Assembly (NCBI GenBank): GCA_963580455.1
Contig: OY756972.1
Coordinates: forward strand, 6,649,001-6,713,000
DNA: 64,000 bases
Direction of reading: 5' to 3'
From: Euonymus europaeus
Lineage: Eukaryota > Streptophyta > Magnoliopsida > Celastrales > Celastraceae
Position numbers and translations under genes: made by a program. Of the stretch, positions 1-12,530 are shown in pieces. The notes below the pieces were generated by a model. It had not been told where the DNA came from and did no database searches. It saw only the letters and a list, made by a program, of their open reading frames with translations. Position 1 is the stretch's first letter. Every line of letters starts with the position of its first letter.

Positions 1-3000
1 GCAAAGAACCCAATGCATTACTCACAGAACAAGGGAAGCATAAAAACATCCATGTGTCTATGCTTCTGCGCGAGCATAAGAAAAGAGTGTTCGTGTATGA
101 TGCTTTGTGTGCATACACGGACACGTGCGAGATAGAGAGAAGGTGAGGGGGAGACTTACTAGTGCTCCTAGCATAGTGCTGGTGATAAATAAATAGAAAA
201 AGCTTCCAATGAACTGCAGTGCACTTTCAGTATTAACATTACTGAGGTCAAAGCTCTGGATGGCATTGAAAAGCACCACTGATGTAGCATCATTTACAAC
301 ACCCTCCCCAAAAACCAGACTGTAGAGTAAAGGTGTCTCGTCTTGATTAAGCACCTGCATCATCAGAAGGACCAATTCTCAGATTCCACTGTATTATCTC
401 TATGAAACTTCCCAAATTTCAGAAATTTAATATGTATCAGACCTGCAATGTGCAAACAGAATCCGTTGCAGCAAAGATTGCACCGATTGCTGAAAATCGT
501 ACCTAAACCTGGTGAGCTCCAGAAAACAAAAGAAAAAATGCTGGCAAAGAAGGTATGAGAAGGCAATACCTAGATAATCAGCTATATCCAGCGAACCAAT
601 ATCCATTTTTTCGAAGAACTGTATAACACCTGCATGATATCAGATTTAAATCCATGAAACGCAAATTAATCTTTTACTTGGAAAAGATGATGGGTTGAAC
701 ACGGTAATGAAATCAGGGGACAGCATTCATCTTCTCCACAAGCCAACCCAATCGAGTTACAGATACAATATTAATCATCTCGGAGGTTTCTGTAGTAGCA
801 TAATGTTTCATGACACAAAAAGCATTGGCATACAAGGTTTGCACCCATAAAATCAGTTAATATGAAGCCATATCATTTTGATAAAGAAAGAAGAAAAAAA
901 ATAGACCCAACTTATTTTCTTCCCGTGCTTTCCTTTCGAAATTGTATTTAGGTAAGGTGAGTAAACCACTGCATTTTAAGCTTATTTGAAAAATGATGAT
1001 ACCCAAAAAATATGTATCTGACTTTTTATTTTTTTTGTTTACATTTTGAGGATGAAGAATCAATACTACAGAGTACTCATGTAATGTATGAACGGATGAA
1101 TGTACGTACTAGGTTAGCACCGAGCATTATATAATATACAGTAATTATTCTTCCTTGCTAGAGGATTATTATGAAAAATCTACCACATTACTTTCCTAAT
1201 TAAAATATTTCCACGATAAGAAAGAAAAAACATTTGTTATCTATTACACATTTTACTCTATCAATTTCCAATTTCAATTCTTATTGGCATTGTGTTTGCA
1301 ATTGTGGCCCCCAACCCTCGTTTCTCTGGGGATGCAAGGATTCTAAACCTCGCCTTGAAGGCAGGATGGTGAGTTGCCAACCACTTGGATTGCTGGTCTC
1401 CTTAAATGAAATAATCAATTATCTGGATAATATCAAAAATTCATTCACCAGCTAAAAAGTTGTCTTCATTTCTATTTCTAGCCTTGCAGCAAAGTTGGCA
1501 TAGCTTTCGGATTTTTTCACAAAGTTATGATTTAATTGTTCGAGGAAGAGGTAAAATAAAAGGAGTGGATGGCCAATGCCGCAGAAGCAAGAGGAAATCC
1601 ATTTTGTAGGAAGATTTGGCAACTAGAATCGGCCTGGGATTACTTGGAAAGGGAAGACTCCATGCTATCATGTTGTTCCGTCCATCAATAAAACACAGTA
1701 GGATTTACTCAAGGATTTTGAAGCGATATCAAGGTTGACTCAGCCACAAGACAGTTAGATTAATTCAAGTACTCTAGTAATCATATACCTGCTGAGATGA
1801 TACTACAGGATATCAATGTACCAATAGCACCAAACAGCATGATAGTGATGAAGTTACGAAAAAACTGCTTCTTTTTCACTTGAAACCTGCACTCAAGAAA
1901 AATAGTAAATGATGCTTAGAGAAGACAGTTATTCAAAATATTTCAACTATATTCTTGATATGATGAAAGTTAAATCTTCAATAAAGAAACTAAAAAGTAC
2001 CAACTCTATAAAGTATACAAGCTCCTTGCTGAGTTGCTGTTCTAATTTGCAAGAGTATACAGGACAAAAAAAAAATCTGAGTGAGCAAATCAGCACCACA
2101 GGAATGATTCCAAGCATGCATACACACAGTTCATATAGCACTATACTGCCTATTAATGCAGTGAATCCTTCACCTTCCCAAATATTCTACTTATTAAGAT
2201 CCAGCATTTCATCATGTCAGATAGCTGGCTAGCTGCATTAAGTAATAGATAACAATGGAATGAATAAAATGATTGGATGTTGACATGAGCAAATTTGCAA
2301 AATCTTGGTTTTAAGCAACAGATAACAATAGAATGAATAAATTGATTGGAACAGGTCAAATCTGGACACTCCACGGAATCTTTTTACTTGAGTACACTCT
2401 TGAACTGATTGTCTTTAATCACCTGCACTAAGCATTCCCACATTGAATATATAGTGCATTTCTGATAGTTTGAGTGCACAATAACACAAAAAACATCAGC
2501 GTTAGGCTGTCGGCCTTTTGGTATAGGTAATCTATTATTCTTTATTTGACGCAAGACAGTAAGAATGGTAAACCACAATTTTCAATATTCATACAATTGT
2601 ACAGAGATTGCTCTTCACATATCTTTGGCATGTCTAAAATCCTAATTTGTAAAAGCTAATAATGCCCCCAAGTCATAACTCAAAACATATTAAGTAGTTC
2701 TTTTCTGGTTACCGAAGTTCAGGAACCCATATGCCACGGCAACTCAACCAATTCAGGCTATCATTACAATCGAACAAGTTGTCATCCGTAGAAATCATTT
2801 TCAATGTATGTTTAGTGGCAACAATAAGAAAATTGACTTTGGACTCAATCCTTTCGAAATTCTTGACCTTCTATTGTAGTAAATTATCACTACCAGGAAG
2901 GGGCACGCCAGGATTTTTCCTGGCGGTCCTACTCACATGGATGAACAATATAAATTAGTATAAACATTAAACAATAAGGCATTATCTCAATAAAGTATAA

Positions 3001-3096
3001 ACTCAAATATTACAATCATAACAAATTAATCCACATTGTTACAAATAAATTCAGGTATAATTGTTCTCAATGTGGTCTCATAGTTTGACTTTCTTT

Positions 3097-3127
<31 letters not shown>

Positions 3128-4349
3128 TAATTAACTTCATTAACGATCTTATCAAAAATATATTTTTTGATGTTCATAATGAAATAAGTATTGATTCAAT
3201 CACTTATCACGAAATTTTAATGATGAAAAAACGAAAAAATTGAGAAAGCGTATACTGTCAATAAAAAAATAGAAACCAATAAGGCAATCAATATACTAAA
3301 ACTTTTTCTAGGGTTTGTAAATTAAATTATTTATGAACTAGGAAAAAAAGTGAATTTACAAAAGAGAGAATTTTCATAAAGATTTCTAAGGGGGTCAGTA
3401 AAATAAGAGGTAACTGAGTGTTAAAGGGGCAATTATTTTATCTTTTGGAATGACTCTAATCAAAGACTTCAAACTGTTTCCTACCTATATCTTCGTCATG
3501 TCCCAATTATATGAGACTATCAGTAAGGCAGTAACTTTATGTTTTGATACCATAATTAAGAATATTATGCAAATACATGACATGAAATTCTTAAAATCGA
3601 CCGAAATGTAATTCTTTGAGAGACTAAATCGAGTTTTTCACATAACTCTCACAAAGAACCAATAATAACCAACCACAGCTATAAAAAATGAAACCATAAA
3701 ATCTATTAAAGAAAAAAGACGAAGACAAATAAAAAAGAGCAACTTGCGCCACCAAAAAACAACCAATCACAGCTATAGAAGCAATGCACTCGAAAAAGAA
3801 CCAAACGAATCGGAGCAGAACTTACCCCGCATTGAATATAATTGGAGGCAGCAGATATATGAAAAATAGATCTTCACTGAAAACCAAGAGATGAGAGCTT
3901 TTCCCTCCACTAACGAGCAAAATAACAACTCCAGTACAAACGCCCTGACACCAAAACAGACAAAGAAAGCTACGTCTAGATTCCATTCCAACCAACTTGA
4001 AAAATTTTAAATGCAAAAGGTATCAGAACTTTACATCTTGACTTTTAAGGTTGAAAACTCCATAGAACTCTAGTCAGCCCGAGGCTAATTAAAGGATTCA
4101 ACCATTCATTTTAATTATTTTTCATGTTTTTGAGCAACTCTGAAACAAAAGATAAGCTCGACAAAGAAAACTCACAATCAATAGGGCAGTGATTGACTCG
4201 TTCATCCATCGACTCTCCTCCAGAAGATGTCCAATAACGATACAAGCACACAGAAGCGCAACAAACAGGTTCATAGAGACCACGGAGGCATGATCTGAAG
4301 TGGATAGCATTTGTAACTTCGCCGACACAGCACTCAAAATGTCAGCCAT
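1..4349 (-). CDS. NHX: NHX-type vacuolar Na+(K+)/H+ antiporter, 5' half (runs off left edge)
   Basis: Intracellular cation/proton antiporter that exchanges K+ or Na+ for H+ across the tonoplast, acting in ion homeostasis, vacuolar pH and salt tolerance. Coding exons on the minus strand: 4349-4176, 3944-3826, 1886-1789, 629-570, 489-443, 354-160. They join in frame (693 bases, residues 1-231) with GT-AG introns; bases 1-159 are the next intron. Start chosen at 4349: the protein begins MADILSAVSAKL and resembles plant NHX1/NHX2 from there. Visible motifs are the amiloride-site segment LFFIYLLPPIIFNAG in exon 2, the FQVKKKQFFRNF stretch in exon 3 and the conserved FGEGVVNDATSVVLFNA transport-site segment in exon 6. 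Family members are about 530-550 residues, so a little over half of the protein lies outside the window. No break was seen. Subfamily (vacuolar class I) is inferred from these motifs. Confidence 0.93.
2906..2925. repeat. Perfect 8-bp hairpin with a T4 loop
   Basis: CGCCAGGA-TTTT-TCCTGGCG, GC-rich inside an AT-rich NHX intron. It may be the remnant of a transposon end; no flanking structure was recognised. Confidence 0.5.
3096..3125. repeat. (ATA)n microsatellite in NHX intron 2
   Basis: About nine trinucleotide units inside the 1.9-kb second coding intron. Confidence 0.9.
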
Positions 4350-5060
4350 TGCATCAACCTAAATTCTCACCGACCAATTCAAGATGATTGAATTCCAAAA
4401 ATTTGCACAGCACCGAAAAAAATTCAGATTCTGTTTAATTTTACGAAATGATGAAATTCACAGATTCTATGTCTCTGAACTGTCCATTCCACCAGACTAA
4501 GTATGTGATATCTGCGTTGAACAACATACATATTAAATTGGATACATTAAAGCAAAATCCGAGCTCAATCAGCAAAACGGGAAACGTAAAAATAGGATAG
4601 TATACGAAGGATCGCAAAGCACACGAATTAATCACTTTTTCAAAATAGGAAACAACATCGATCCTGACTGTTCAAAATTCAAATTACCAAAAATGCACAA
4701 AAAAATATCACTCTCTTCCCTCATCAATTATCCAAGTAACCAGACAAAGAAATGGATCACATGACAAATACATATATTGACTTACCTTCAATCTTCGAGC
4801 AAAATGAATGCTTTTCAAATAAAGAGGATTTCGAACAGAGACAACTTCTTCTCTGTTTCGAATTCCTCGCAAATCTTCAGCTATGTATAGTCAAGAGTCG
4901 CAGAGGAAGCTGAAGCAATGAAGAAGAAAAAACCGTAGAGAGACGCTGCGGCAGGAAATTGAAGCTGGGGAGAGAAAACGAAAATGTATTTGATGATATT
5001 TTGAATCTTAAAACGAAATGAAAGCTCTGGAAAGAATAAAGATGTCTCGAGAGAGAGAGA
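4350..5060 (-). promoter_or_regulatory. NHX 5' leader with a probable leader intron, then promoter side
   Basis: Reading on the minus strand, a strong donor (GAAG|GTAAGTC) lies at 4785 and a matching acceptor (TTTAG) ends at 4359, nine bases before the ATG. This suggests a leader exon upstream of 4786 and an intron in the 5' UTR. The likely transcript start region carries a GA-rich tract around 5048-5092. The splice signals are seen; transcription is inferred. Confidence 0.5.
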
Positions 5061-5355
5061 GATGCGTGTGGTTCAGAGAGAGAGACAGAGGTCGACGAAG
5101 GAAAGGCGGGGTAGCTTTTCATATGGTACAACAGAAAGAGCGAGAATCAGTTGTCTACTGCCTCTCATTACCGTCGATCGTTTTACTATTTACGAAAACA
5201 ATTCGGACAAAGGGTGATGCAGAAAGTACTCGGTGGACCTGTATACAGAGTAGTTGACTTTCAGCTTATACGAGAAATAATGAAATATTGCATTTGGAAA
5301 TTAGGTAGGCAGGTATTAACCAAATGAGAAAAATAGCATGGGTTAATACTAAGGA

Positions 5356-5447
5356 TGGTTCGTTTGGATGAGAGTATGTTTTATAGAGTATACTTTTTCG
5401 TAAAATGTAAAAGTTGAGAGTGCCTGAGAGTATGGGTGACAGAACAT
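5356..5447 (-). mobile_element. Truncated copy of a small MITE (same family as 7783-7902)
   Basis: The stretch starting TTCGTTTGGATGAGAGTATG matches the reverse complement of 7783-7902 along most of its length, including the shared GTAAAANGTAAAA and TTGAGAG blocks. It has only one end and runs into the unrelated terminal-repeat element that begins at about 5434, so the limit between the two is uncertain by around 15 bases. Confidence 0.6.
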
Positions 5448-6037
5448 TTTGTCATCAAAAATCGTTCAAGTTTAATTTTAATCACTCAATAATTAAACAT
5501 TTCAACTTAATCATAGAATTTTTGATTTTGTTCCAACTCCATCACTCAAACAGATTTTGTGCAAACTAGACAGTCAATCCGCTTACAAGATGGATTAATC
5601 GTTAAAAAAAGTATAAATTTGATGAAATTTCTAACGTGACTCACATAAGTGTTGAAATTTGATGAGCTAAAGTTCAAATTATTTATTAATATAATTAAAA
5701 CAAGATTAAATTAAAATTGTAAACCAAAAGCCTAAAACTACAATTCTCAAAGCTTCATGCAAAGCTTTCACGGCACAGTTCTCAAAGCTATGACTCAAAC
5801 AACTAAAATCAATCCAAGGACCATCTCTTACAAATATTCACGTAGAAATTATGTGGCAAACTATTTGACAATCAAATTGTCACAATGGGAGTTGATAATT
5901 GGTTTTGGGAAAAATTTGTCCGAGTGATGGAATTAGAATAAAAATAGAAGTTCAGTGATCAAGTTAAAACGTTTGATTTTTTAGTGATCAAAATAAAAAA
6001 TTGATAATATTTGGATGACGACATGCTCTATTAACCC
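5434..6037. mobile_element. Non-autonomous element with long terminal inverted repeats (related to 41264-42169)
   Basis: The left arm (about 5434-5580) and the reverse complement of the right arm (about 5890-6037) align over about 140 bases, sharing blocks such as TTTTGATTTTGTTCCAA-like and CCATCACTC. The same arm sequence recurs in the better-preserved element at 41264-42169, which ends GGGTTAATAG and has a 10-bp target duplication. No target duplication could be found here. A MULE-type origin is inferred from the relative. Confidence 0.65.
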
Positions 6038-6039
6038 AA

Positions 6040-7780
6040 AATATTTGTTACTCCATTTTTATAATTCTTTGATTGACGTTTAGATGCGGTACTACATTTG
6101 ATTAATTTTTGGTTTTTTTTTTTGGATGATTCGGACTCAAATTAGGGTCGAAAAGAGAGTCGAACGTTTATTATACTCAGAAATAAAGGTTGAATCAGTT
6201 GAGAGTCATTCTCATGTTCACGATATTCTTAATTAAACATTAATTATTATTTTGTGTCATAGTTAGGCCTTAAAAACTAGTCTCATTTATTATATATGAT
6301 AATTTACCATTTTTATTTTTATTTTTTGAGTGCATGAAAACGGAATGGTTAGGCTTCAGACTCTAGATGTATATCACACATTAACATCTGAGCTACTCGT
6401 GATCCTCATCATATCTTTATTTTTAATACTATTAAAAATTAGTAATAAAATATTAATAAAAAATAAGCGCGATTCTATAATATAGAGTAAGAAGTTGAAT
6501 AATCACAAATTATAGTCTTATCCAAAAAGATTTCATGAAATCTCAACCAAATGCTTTAAATTGATGAGAATAATGTTATCTTGAGATGGATAATATTGTG
6601 ATTTGCTCAATGAAGGATTTTTTTTTTTTTTTTTTTTGAAGTTTCGAATTTGAATTATTTTAAGAAAATATGCATTAATTATTTAATAATCCTTAAATGT
6701 TCAAACTATATGTAAATAGATGAGGAAAGAATTACTGTTTTAATTTGAAGCAATAATTTTCCTTTAAGGCAAATCATGTCCGAATATTGTTTACTTGACA
6801 CGTGTCAAGCATATACAATGGAATTCTCATGAATAGCTATGCCTTTTTTTTTTCTTTTTCTTTTTGGGAATTTGATGTTGAGATTCATCCCTATATTATC
6901 ACAAGATCCACCAATAAAGTTCCCTTTCATCACACAAAAAAGAACTTTTTATTTGTCCTTTATGCTCGGTTGGGGACTCATATAAAGTAGTATAATATTG
7001 CTATTTAATTTCTGAATAAATTGATATATAATTTAATCATATTCTGTATAATTAGAGTTGTATAATTTTTTATATAATATAATATTTGATTTTTTGTTAA
7101 ACGAAATGAGAGTACAAAATTCATGATAATATGTCTGAATTACCAAACCTAAAATAATAATTATTTTCATTTTATTCTTAATAATATTTCTAAGGTAATC
7201 TTATGATAAAAAATCATCAAATCTCCAGCTAGCAGAAGACAAAATATTTACGTGTTTGATTAAAAAAAATATATATATAATCAAAGAGGAACAGAGAGAG
7301 GGATTATCTCCATTGTCATTGATATGTATAGTTATAGGATTTATGTTTTCTCTCTCGATATAAAAGTTATGGTGATTTTCTTTTATTATTTAATATCTTA
7401 CCTTTTATCATAAGGGCTTCGAATAAAAAAAAACAAATTGAACGTATTTTTGTATTATCTAGACCAGCGTGTAAGAGCCTCATTTTGAATAAAGTTATAT
7501 TATTCTAAATTTTTTTAACAAAATATCCAAACATTTGATAATATTATTAAAGAATAATTTTATACCTCCTCTTAACGGACCCTTACATAACACTTTATTC
7601 CAATAATTTAACTTAGCATTATTTTCACACATAATTATTTTCTTAAAAATAGACAAAATTAATTATTTTATGTGATTATTTTATATGGATTTTTTTTATG
7701 TGATTGGTAAGGTATTCAACAAAAATCAATTTTGTTTCTTTGAATTGGAATTAGTCCAAGGCTGACTATTGTCGTTTTAG
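6040..7780. other. AT-rich intergenic DNA, no gene seen
   Basis: Only short open frames and homopolymer runs, for example a T tract near 6618-6638. No conserved protein similarity was recognised on either strand. Confidence 0.6.
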
Positions 7781-7782
7781 CC

Positions 7783-7902
7783 TCAGTTTGTTTCAGAGTA
7801 TAAGCTAGCTTATACTCTGTCACTCATACTCTCAAATGCTCTCAATTTTTACGTTTTACGAGAGTTTATACTCCATGAGACATGCTCTGATCCAAACGGA
7901 TC
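7783..7902. mobile_element. Small fold-back MITE
   Basis: The left end (CAGTTTGTTTCAGAGTATA) and the reverse complement of the right end (CCGTTTGGATCAGAGCATG) form imperfect inverted repeats about 120 bp apart, with an inner palindrome AGTATAAGCTAGCTTATACT. The ends resemble those of many short plant MITEs. No clear target duplication was seen. Confidence 0.65.
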
Positions 7903-8044
7903 TTGAAAATGGTGCAATTATGTTTGATATGATGTGAGCGAGAGGTGCCTCCCATTCCAGATGATGCAGCTGCCCACGTTTGATTTTTCTTCTTATTTTA
8001 TTTTGCAATAATTTGATTCCAAATTGTACACTTCCAGAGTTCAC

Positions 8045-8100
8045 AAGGGGGCTGAGGCACGTGCACAGTCAGGGGGCAATTGCCCCCTTGCTTCTTTTTT
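8045..8100. mobile_element. Transposon-end-like palindromic tract
   Basis: Contains the palindrome GGGGGCAATTGCCCCC followed by CTTGCTTC and a T-rich run. Sequences of this form occur at ends of dispersed plant hAT-related repeats. The match is by recollection of the pattern only, and no partner end was found. Confidence 0.3.
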
Positions 8101-8853
8101 TTATTATTATTTAAAAATGCCCTTATATTATACGTCCCTTTAAAAAATAAAAAATAAATCCTTATCCCCCTAATTTTAGTTTGTTTAAAAAATACCCCTA
8201 TATGCCACTCATCTGTTCAAATTATGTCTCGATTACCTAATAGTCATATTTGGACCAAAATATCGCTAAAATAATAAAATATAACGTTAGCCAGCAAACT
8301 TATCACACAAACTTATCCAAAAAAAATATCTTTAAACGAAAGTGGTGCACATGTAGCCGTAGGGCTGGCAACAATTTCAGTCCAAATTGATTCGGATCGG
8401 ATAACATATGGTGTATATGACATATTTGTATATCTGTTTTTTTTTGGCGTATTTAATTGGCTATATCCAGATTGGTTTAAATTTGGATAAGTAAATCGAC
8501 AAATAATTCAATTCGGGTTATAATCTGGACAACTAAATTGAACAAAAATTTTGTATTTAAACTAAGGTTTTGAAAATCGGACTGGTAATCGAACAGAAAA
8601 ATCTTCAGTTTATGATCAATGATTCAGCCAGACTTTGAACCGAGTTCGACATAATATATTATTATATACATATATATTTAGTATAAAACTCATAATAATA
8701 TATGAAAATACATCAATAATATGCATCTAATGAAAAATTCTCAATCATTTACAAATTAATAATACATATTGCAACAATATATACTTTATATATATGTTGG
8801 AACTTTTATAAAATACAATATATTCAATAAATATATCATTGTCAACAAACAAA

Positions 8854-8925
8854 GCCTCATAGCTTAGTTGGCAAGGTATTTGTCTTATGAATGATAGGTA
8901 CGGGGTTTGAATCCTAAAAAAAAAA
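8854..8925 (+). mobile_element. tRNA-like sequence / SINE head with poly(A)
   Basis: A perfect box A (TAGCTTAGTTGG, 8860-8871) lies about 30 bases before a good box B (GGGTTTGAATCC, 8903-8914), the spacing of a tRNA, and an A run follows almost at once. The anticodon arm and 3' acceptor strand do not pair, so it is not a working tRNA. Best read as a truncated tRNA-derived SINE or tRNA pseudogene. Confidence 0.5.
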
Positions 8926-9197
8926 ATTCTAATTTATTATATGAACCAAAATGGTTCAACTGGCCGGCTGGTTCATCTCAAAAAATCGAATGGATAAATT
9001 GCCGATTTTCAAGCCTTTATAGGATCGCTCGGTCCACAATTGAATCGGTCCGGCATACGGGTTGGATTTTAGTCACCTTTCGGGTTTCAACTTTAAGCCA
9101 TCCAAACTTTCCGACATAAAATTTATGTTTAAATTTGATTTAATCCGAATCAGACAAATCGATCATTCGAATCGGATAGAATTTTACAACTTGTATG

Positions 9198-9537
9198 CAC
9201 ATGGATGCCTCTTATAAGTTGTCACACAATAACATGATGACAACTGATGAATGTGGAGGCATTTTTTTGTCATTTTATGAAAGCATGATTATAACACAAC
9301 CAAGACTTATCACATAGTAGTGAGCAATCTGCGTGCATATCATGTAGTTTAGTTAAGTGTAGGTGTTCAAATTCACATGGATGCCTCTTAGTTGTCACAC
9401 AACAACATGATGAATGTGGAGGCATTTTTTGTCATTTTATGACAGCATGATTATAACACAACTAATACTTATCACGTAGTAGTGATAAATCTGAGTGCAT
9501 ATCATGTAGTTTAGTTAAGTGTAGGTGTTCAAATTGG
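9198..9537. repeat. Two-copy tandem repeat, period 176
   Basis: Copies start at 9198 and 9374, both with CACATGGATGCCTCTTA, and end in GTAGGTGTTCAAATT. The second copy has small deletions. No coding potential. Confidence 0.9.
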
Positions 9538-9539
9538 AC

Positions 9540-10960
9540 AAGTCATCATACAAATCACAATAAATCATAAATGAAAAGAAAATAACTAGTACATGTTTTT
9601 TGATAGTTGAAATCACTCGACCACATAAATTTTTCGAGTCGTAAAAGATTTTGATTTTGATTTTTATCGACAACAATATTTTTTATGGCTATAAGCTGAG
9701 ATTTGGCCAAATTTATTATTTTGTATCATGTGAGAAATTTCCGTGTGCGTGAATTTAACGGTCCAAGTTTAAACCTATATAAAATGTAGACCTTATATGA
9801 TGTCATTCACGATTAAAAAAATAATGTTTGGAATAACTTATATGACATGTCTACTTTTGGTCTTATTATCCAAATTTGGAATCACTCGTCCAACTTGCGT
9901 GTTGTGTTGATCCAAGTACACACAGAAAGACAAAGAAATAGGAAAGCATCTTTGCCTACATATATTCCCTGTCTCCACCCATGTACTGTTTAATAAGCCA
10001 AAGTGGCTATCATTTGTATGTTATAGACATCACGGCAGCTTGAATTCTTTTCATCCAATTTTTCTTGCCATGATTTTTTGGACCACATAAGTAAATTGTG
10101 CTTTTTAGCTAAACAGATCCGTTATAAGAGTTGTGAATTAAACCAAATACAAAGGCACAAACTGAGTCGGGGTATGGACCCTTTATCTTAAAGTGATTAA
10201 TCGTCTATCTTTAAGTGTGCTTGCAATTTCACCTCTTAGACCTCCTTAGTTTTACACTAACAATAAAAATTCTTGTAGATATAGCATCTAATCAAGAATC
10301 GAAACCCTCTCTCTCAGAATGGAAAGAACAAGCAAAAGAGACCGGAAGAAGATCGAAAAAGAACTCAGAGAGGAAGAAGCGCTAGAGTAAACTTTTGTAC
10401 TTCAGCATGAATGAACCTCTTTTAAAGAGGAGATCGCTGGCACAGATCATACAACAATACCCAAAAAAAAAAATCAGAGTTGTTGCATACGTTGGTTGCA
10501 ACTTTTCCTGATCCTTGGTTAAACTAAGTTGGTTAGTTACCCTAATAGACTGACTGGATGTAATTTCAAATGAACCTTATCTCAATTCATGAGTTGGTCA
10601 AGGGGGCTTAGCCCATTCATGTAAAGCCCACAAAACTTTAACAAAAAAAGAGTTAACGGGCCATAAAAATTAAGCCCAAGTCCAAGAAAGAAAACCCTTA
10701 TAAACACTCATGTGTTTATATTCTTCCAATGTGGGATTGGTATTCACACTACCAACTCTTCTTATTTCATGTGGAGACATTTGGGATCGAATTTTCATTG
10801 ACTCGATAATGGCTTATACAATATAAATGCATTTTGTTTATCCCCATTTAGAGAAGTACGTACTCAACCTCGGACACGTCTAGAAAGACGTGTGGGCTCA
10901 ACATTTCAGTATGATCAAAGTAGGCTCATCATCAACCATTATCCAATAATCTCTCACATG
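9540..10960. other. Gene-free interval, possible decayed LTR
   Basis: No gene recognised. The stretch around 10620-10760, with repeated GCCCA blocks and TTCCAATGTGGGATTGG, has the look of a plant LTR, but no second copy or coding region supports this. Confidence 0.35.
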
Positions 10961-11403
10961 AATGAAAATTATCTATTCAAGTTAAACTACAGAGTAGACA
11001 CAAGAGACATAAAGAGAGTAACTATGAGATGGTACTGCATCAAGATAGATAGCTTTTGACTTTAAATCTTTTCTAGGGAGACCTATCGGATTCAATTGGA
11101 TAACCAATGAATATGATGTCTTAAACTGTTCAGTCTTTTGTGTTAACCTAGACAATAGGAATCACATAGTTGATAATCACTCATAAATGGAAATTATCTT
11201 TCCAAGTTAAATGGTATAGTAGACATATAGCAAACAAAGTGAGAGTAACTATGAAAAGTTGCTACATCAAGATAGATAACCTTTGAATTTGAACCTTTCC
11301 TAGTAAGACCTATCAAATTCACCTGGCTAACTAGTGAACATGATGTCTTGAACTATTCAACCTTTTATGTGAATCTAGACAAAGGGAATTACATAGTTCA
11401 TTT
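10961..11403. repeat. Two-copy tandem repeat, period about 225
   Basis: Unit 1 starts at 10961 (AATGAAAATTATCTATTCAA) and unit 2 at 11186 (AATGGAAATTATCTTTCCAA). Both contain the related blocks CATCAAGATAGATA, GAGTAACTATGA and a closing CACATAGTT/TACATAGTT. Divergence is moderate, so the duplication is old. Confidence 0.85.
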
Positions 11404-11940
11404 TTTATCAATTCTTGATTCTCACGATTGTGTTCATTTTGGCTCTGAATATTGGGATGGTGTTCTAAAAAATACCATGTAAAGACGATTATGAAATTCA
11501 AGAATAAAAATTTTATGATTGTCTTTGTGTTTTAAATGTTTTATTAAATATATTTCATTTATATGTGAATATTCTTCAAGGTCTAAGGATGTTAGATATG
11601 TGAATTTTGGATACACATATACACTTTATGTGTGTGTGTATAGATTGATACAAGATTCATTATTATATCTCAAATCATTAGTCACAACCAGGTTGATAAA
11701 GTTAGACACTTTGTTGATATAAGTTGTAGTGCATGGACATCTCCAATTGAGGAAATGATTTGTCTTAACCATTTTAGAGGATTCTCAGATTGATGTACTA
11801 GTGTATATGTGAACATATGCATTGATAGACTTGCATAGAAATGAACAACCATAAATGTGTTATCAAAGAGTTGTTCATCCTATAGTTGTGGGAGTACAGT
11901 CTATCTCAAGTTTGAGTAGGTCAATACGTTTATACTTGCA

Positions 11941-12080
11941 TTGTGAGTGTGAGTATAAAAATTTCATCGATTGAAAAGTTAGTATTTTTGACGACTCGTA
12001 TTGTGATTAAGAGTATAAAAATTCCATCGATTGAAAAGTTAGTACTTTCGACGACTCATTGTGATTGTGAGCATAAAAAT
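11941..12080. repeat. 60-bp tandem repeat, about 2.4 copies
   Basis: Three starts at 11941, 12001 and 12060 with the shared core GAGTATAAAAATTYCATCGA. The first two copies also share GACGACTC at their ends. Confidence 0.9.
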
Positions 12081-12129
12081 TCCACCAACAAGGTTAGCAA
12101 AATTTTGGGAGACGCAAAGCATTGAAGTA

Positions 12130-12530
12130 CGTAAGAACTTTGGGAAAACTTACGGATATATTGGACATTTGTTAACCATCAAGGTACCTATAATCCTTCT
12201 TTAGGTTGCTATACATTATTGGGATCTTGCATATCGATGTTTCACTTTCAACTCTACATATTTGTCTCGATTGGTAGAAGAGTATAGTCAATTATTAGGG
12301 TATGATTCACATGTAAATGAAGAAGTAACCGATGGTAGAAAGATTGTTCACTGGCTTTTGAAGATAGATAAGATGAAGACCCCAGAAAATATAAGGGTAC
12401 CATTTCATATTTCCTGTAAACAAATTGATTTGTTTTTCTTGAGGAAGGTTTTTTTTTTAAAAAAAAATTGTATCTTTTATTTTTTGTATTTTTTCAAATT
12501 TATTATTATTACACGGATGAAAATCGGTTA
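12130..12530 (+). other. Possible decayed coding remnant, unidentified
   Basis: A plus-strand frame at 12262-12420 contains EEYSQLLGYD, which recalls plant repeat-encoded proteins of the DUF7745 type. A neighbouring frame carries more of the stretch, as if frame-shifted. I cannot confirm the family, so this is only a pointer. Confidence 0.2.

Noticed and set aside
8854..8925. A functional tRNA gene
   Set aside because: Boxes A and B are good, but the anticodon stem and the 3' side of the acceptor and T stems do not pair, and an A run follows directly.
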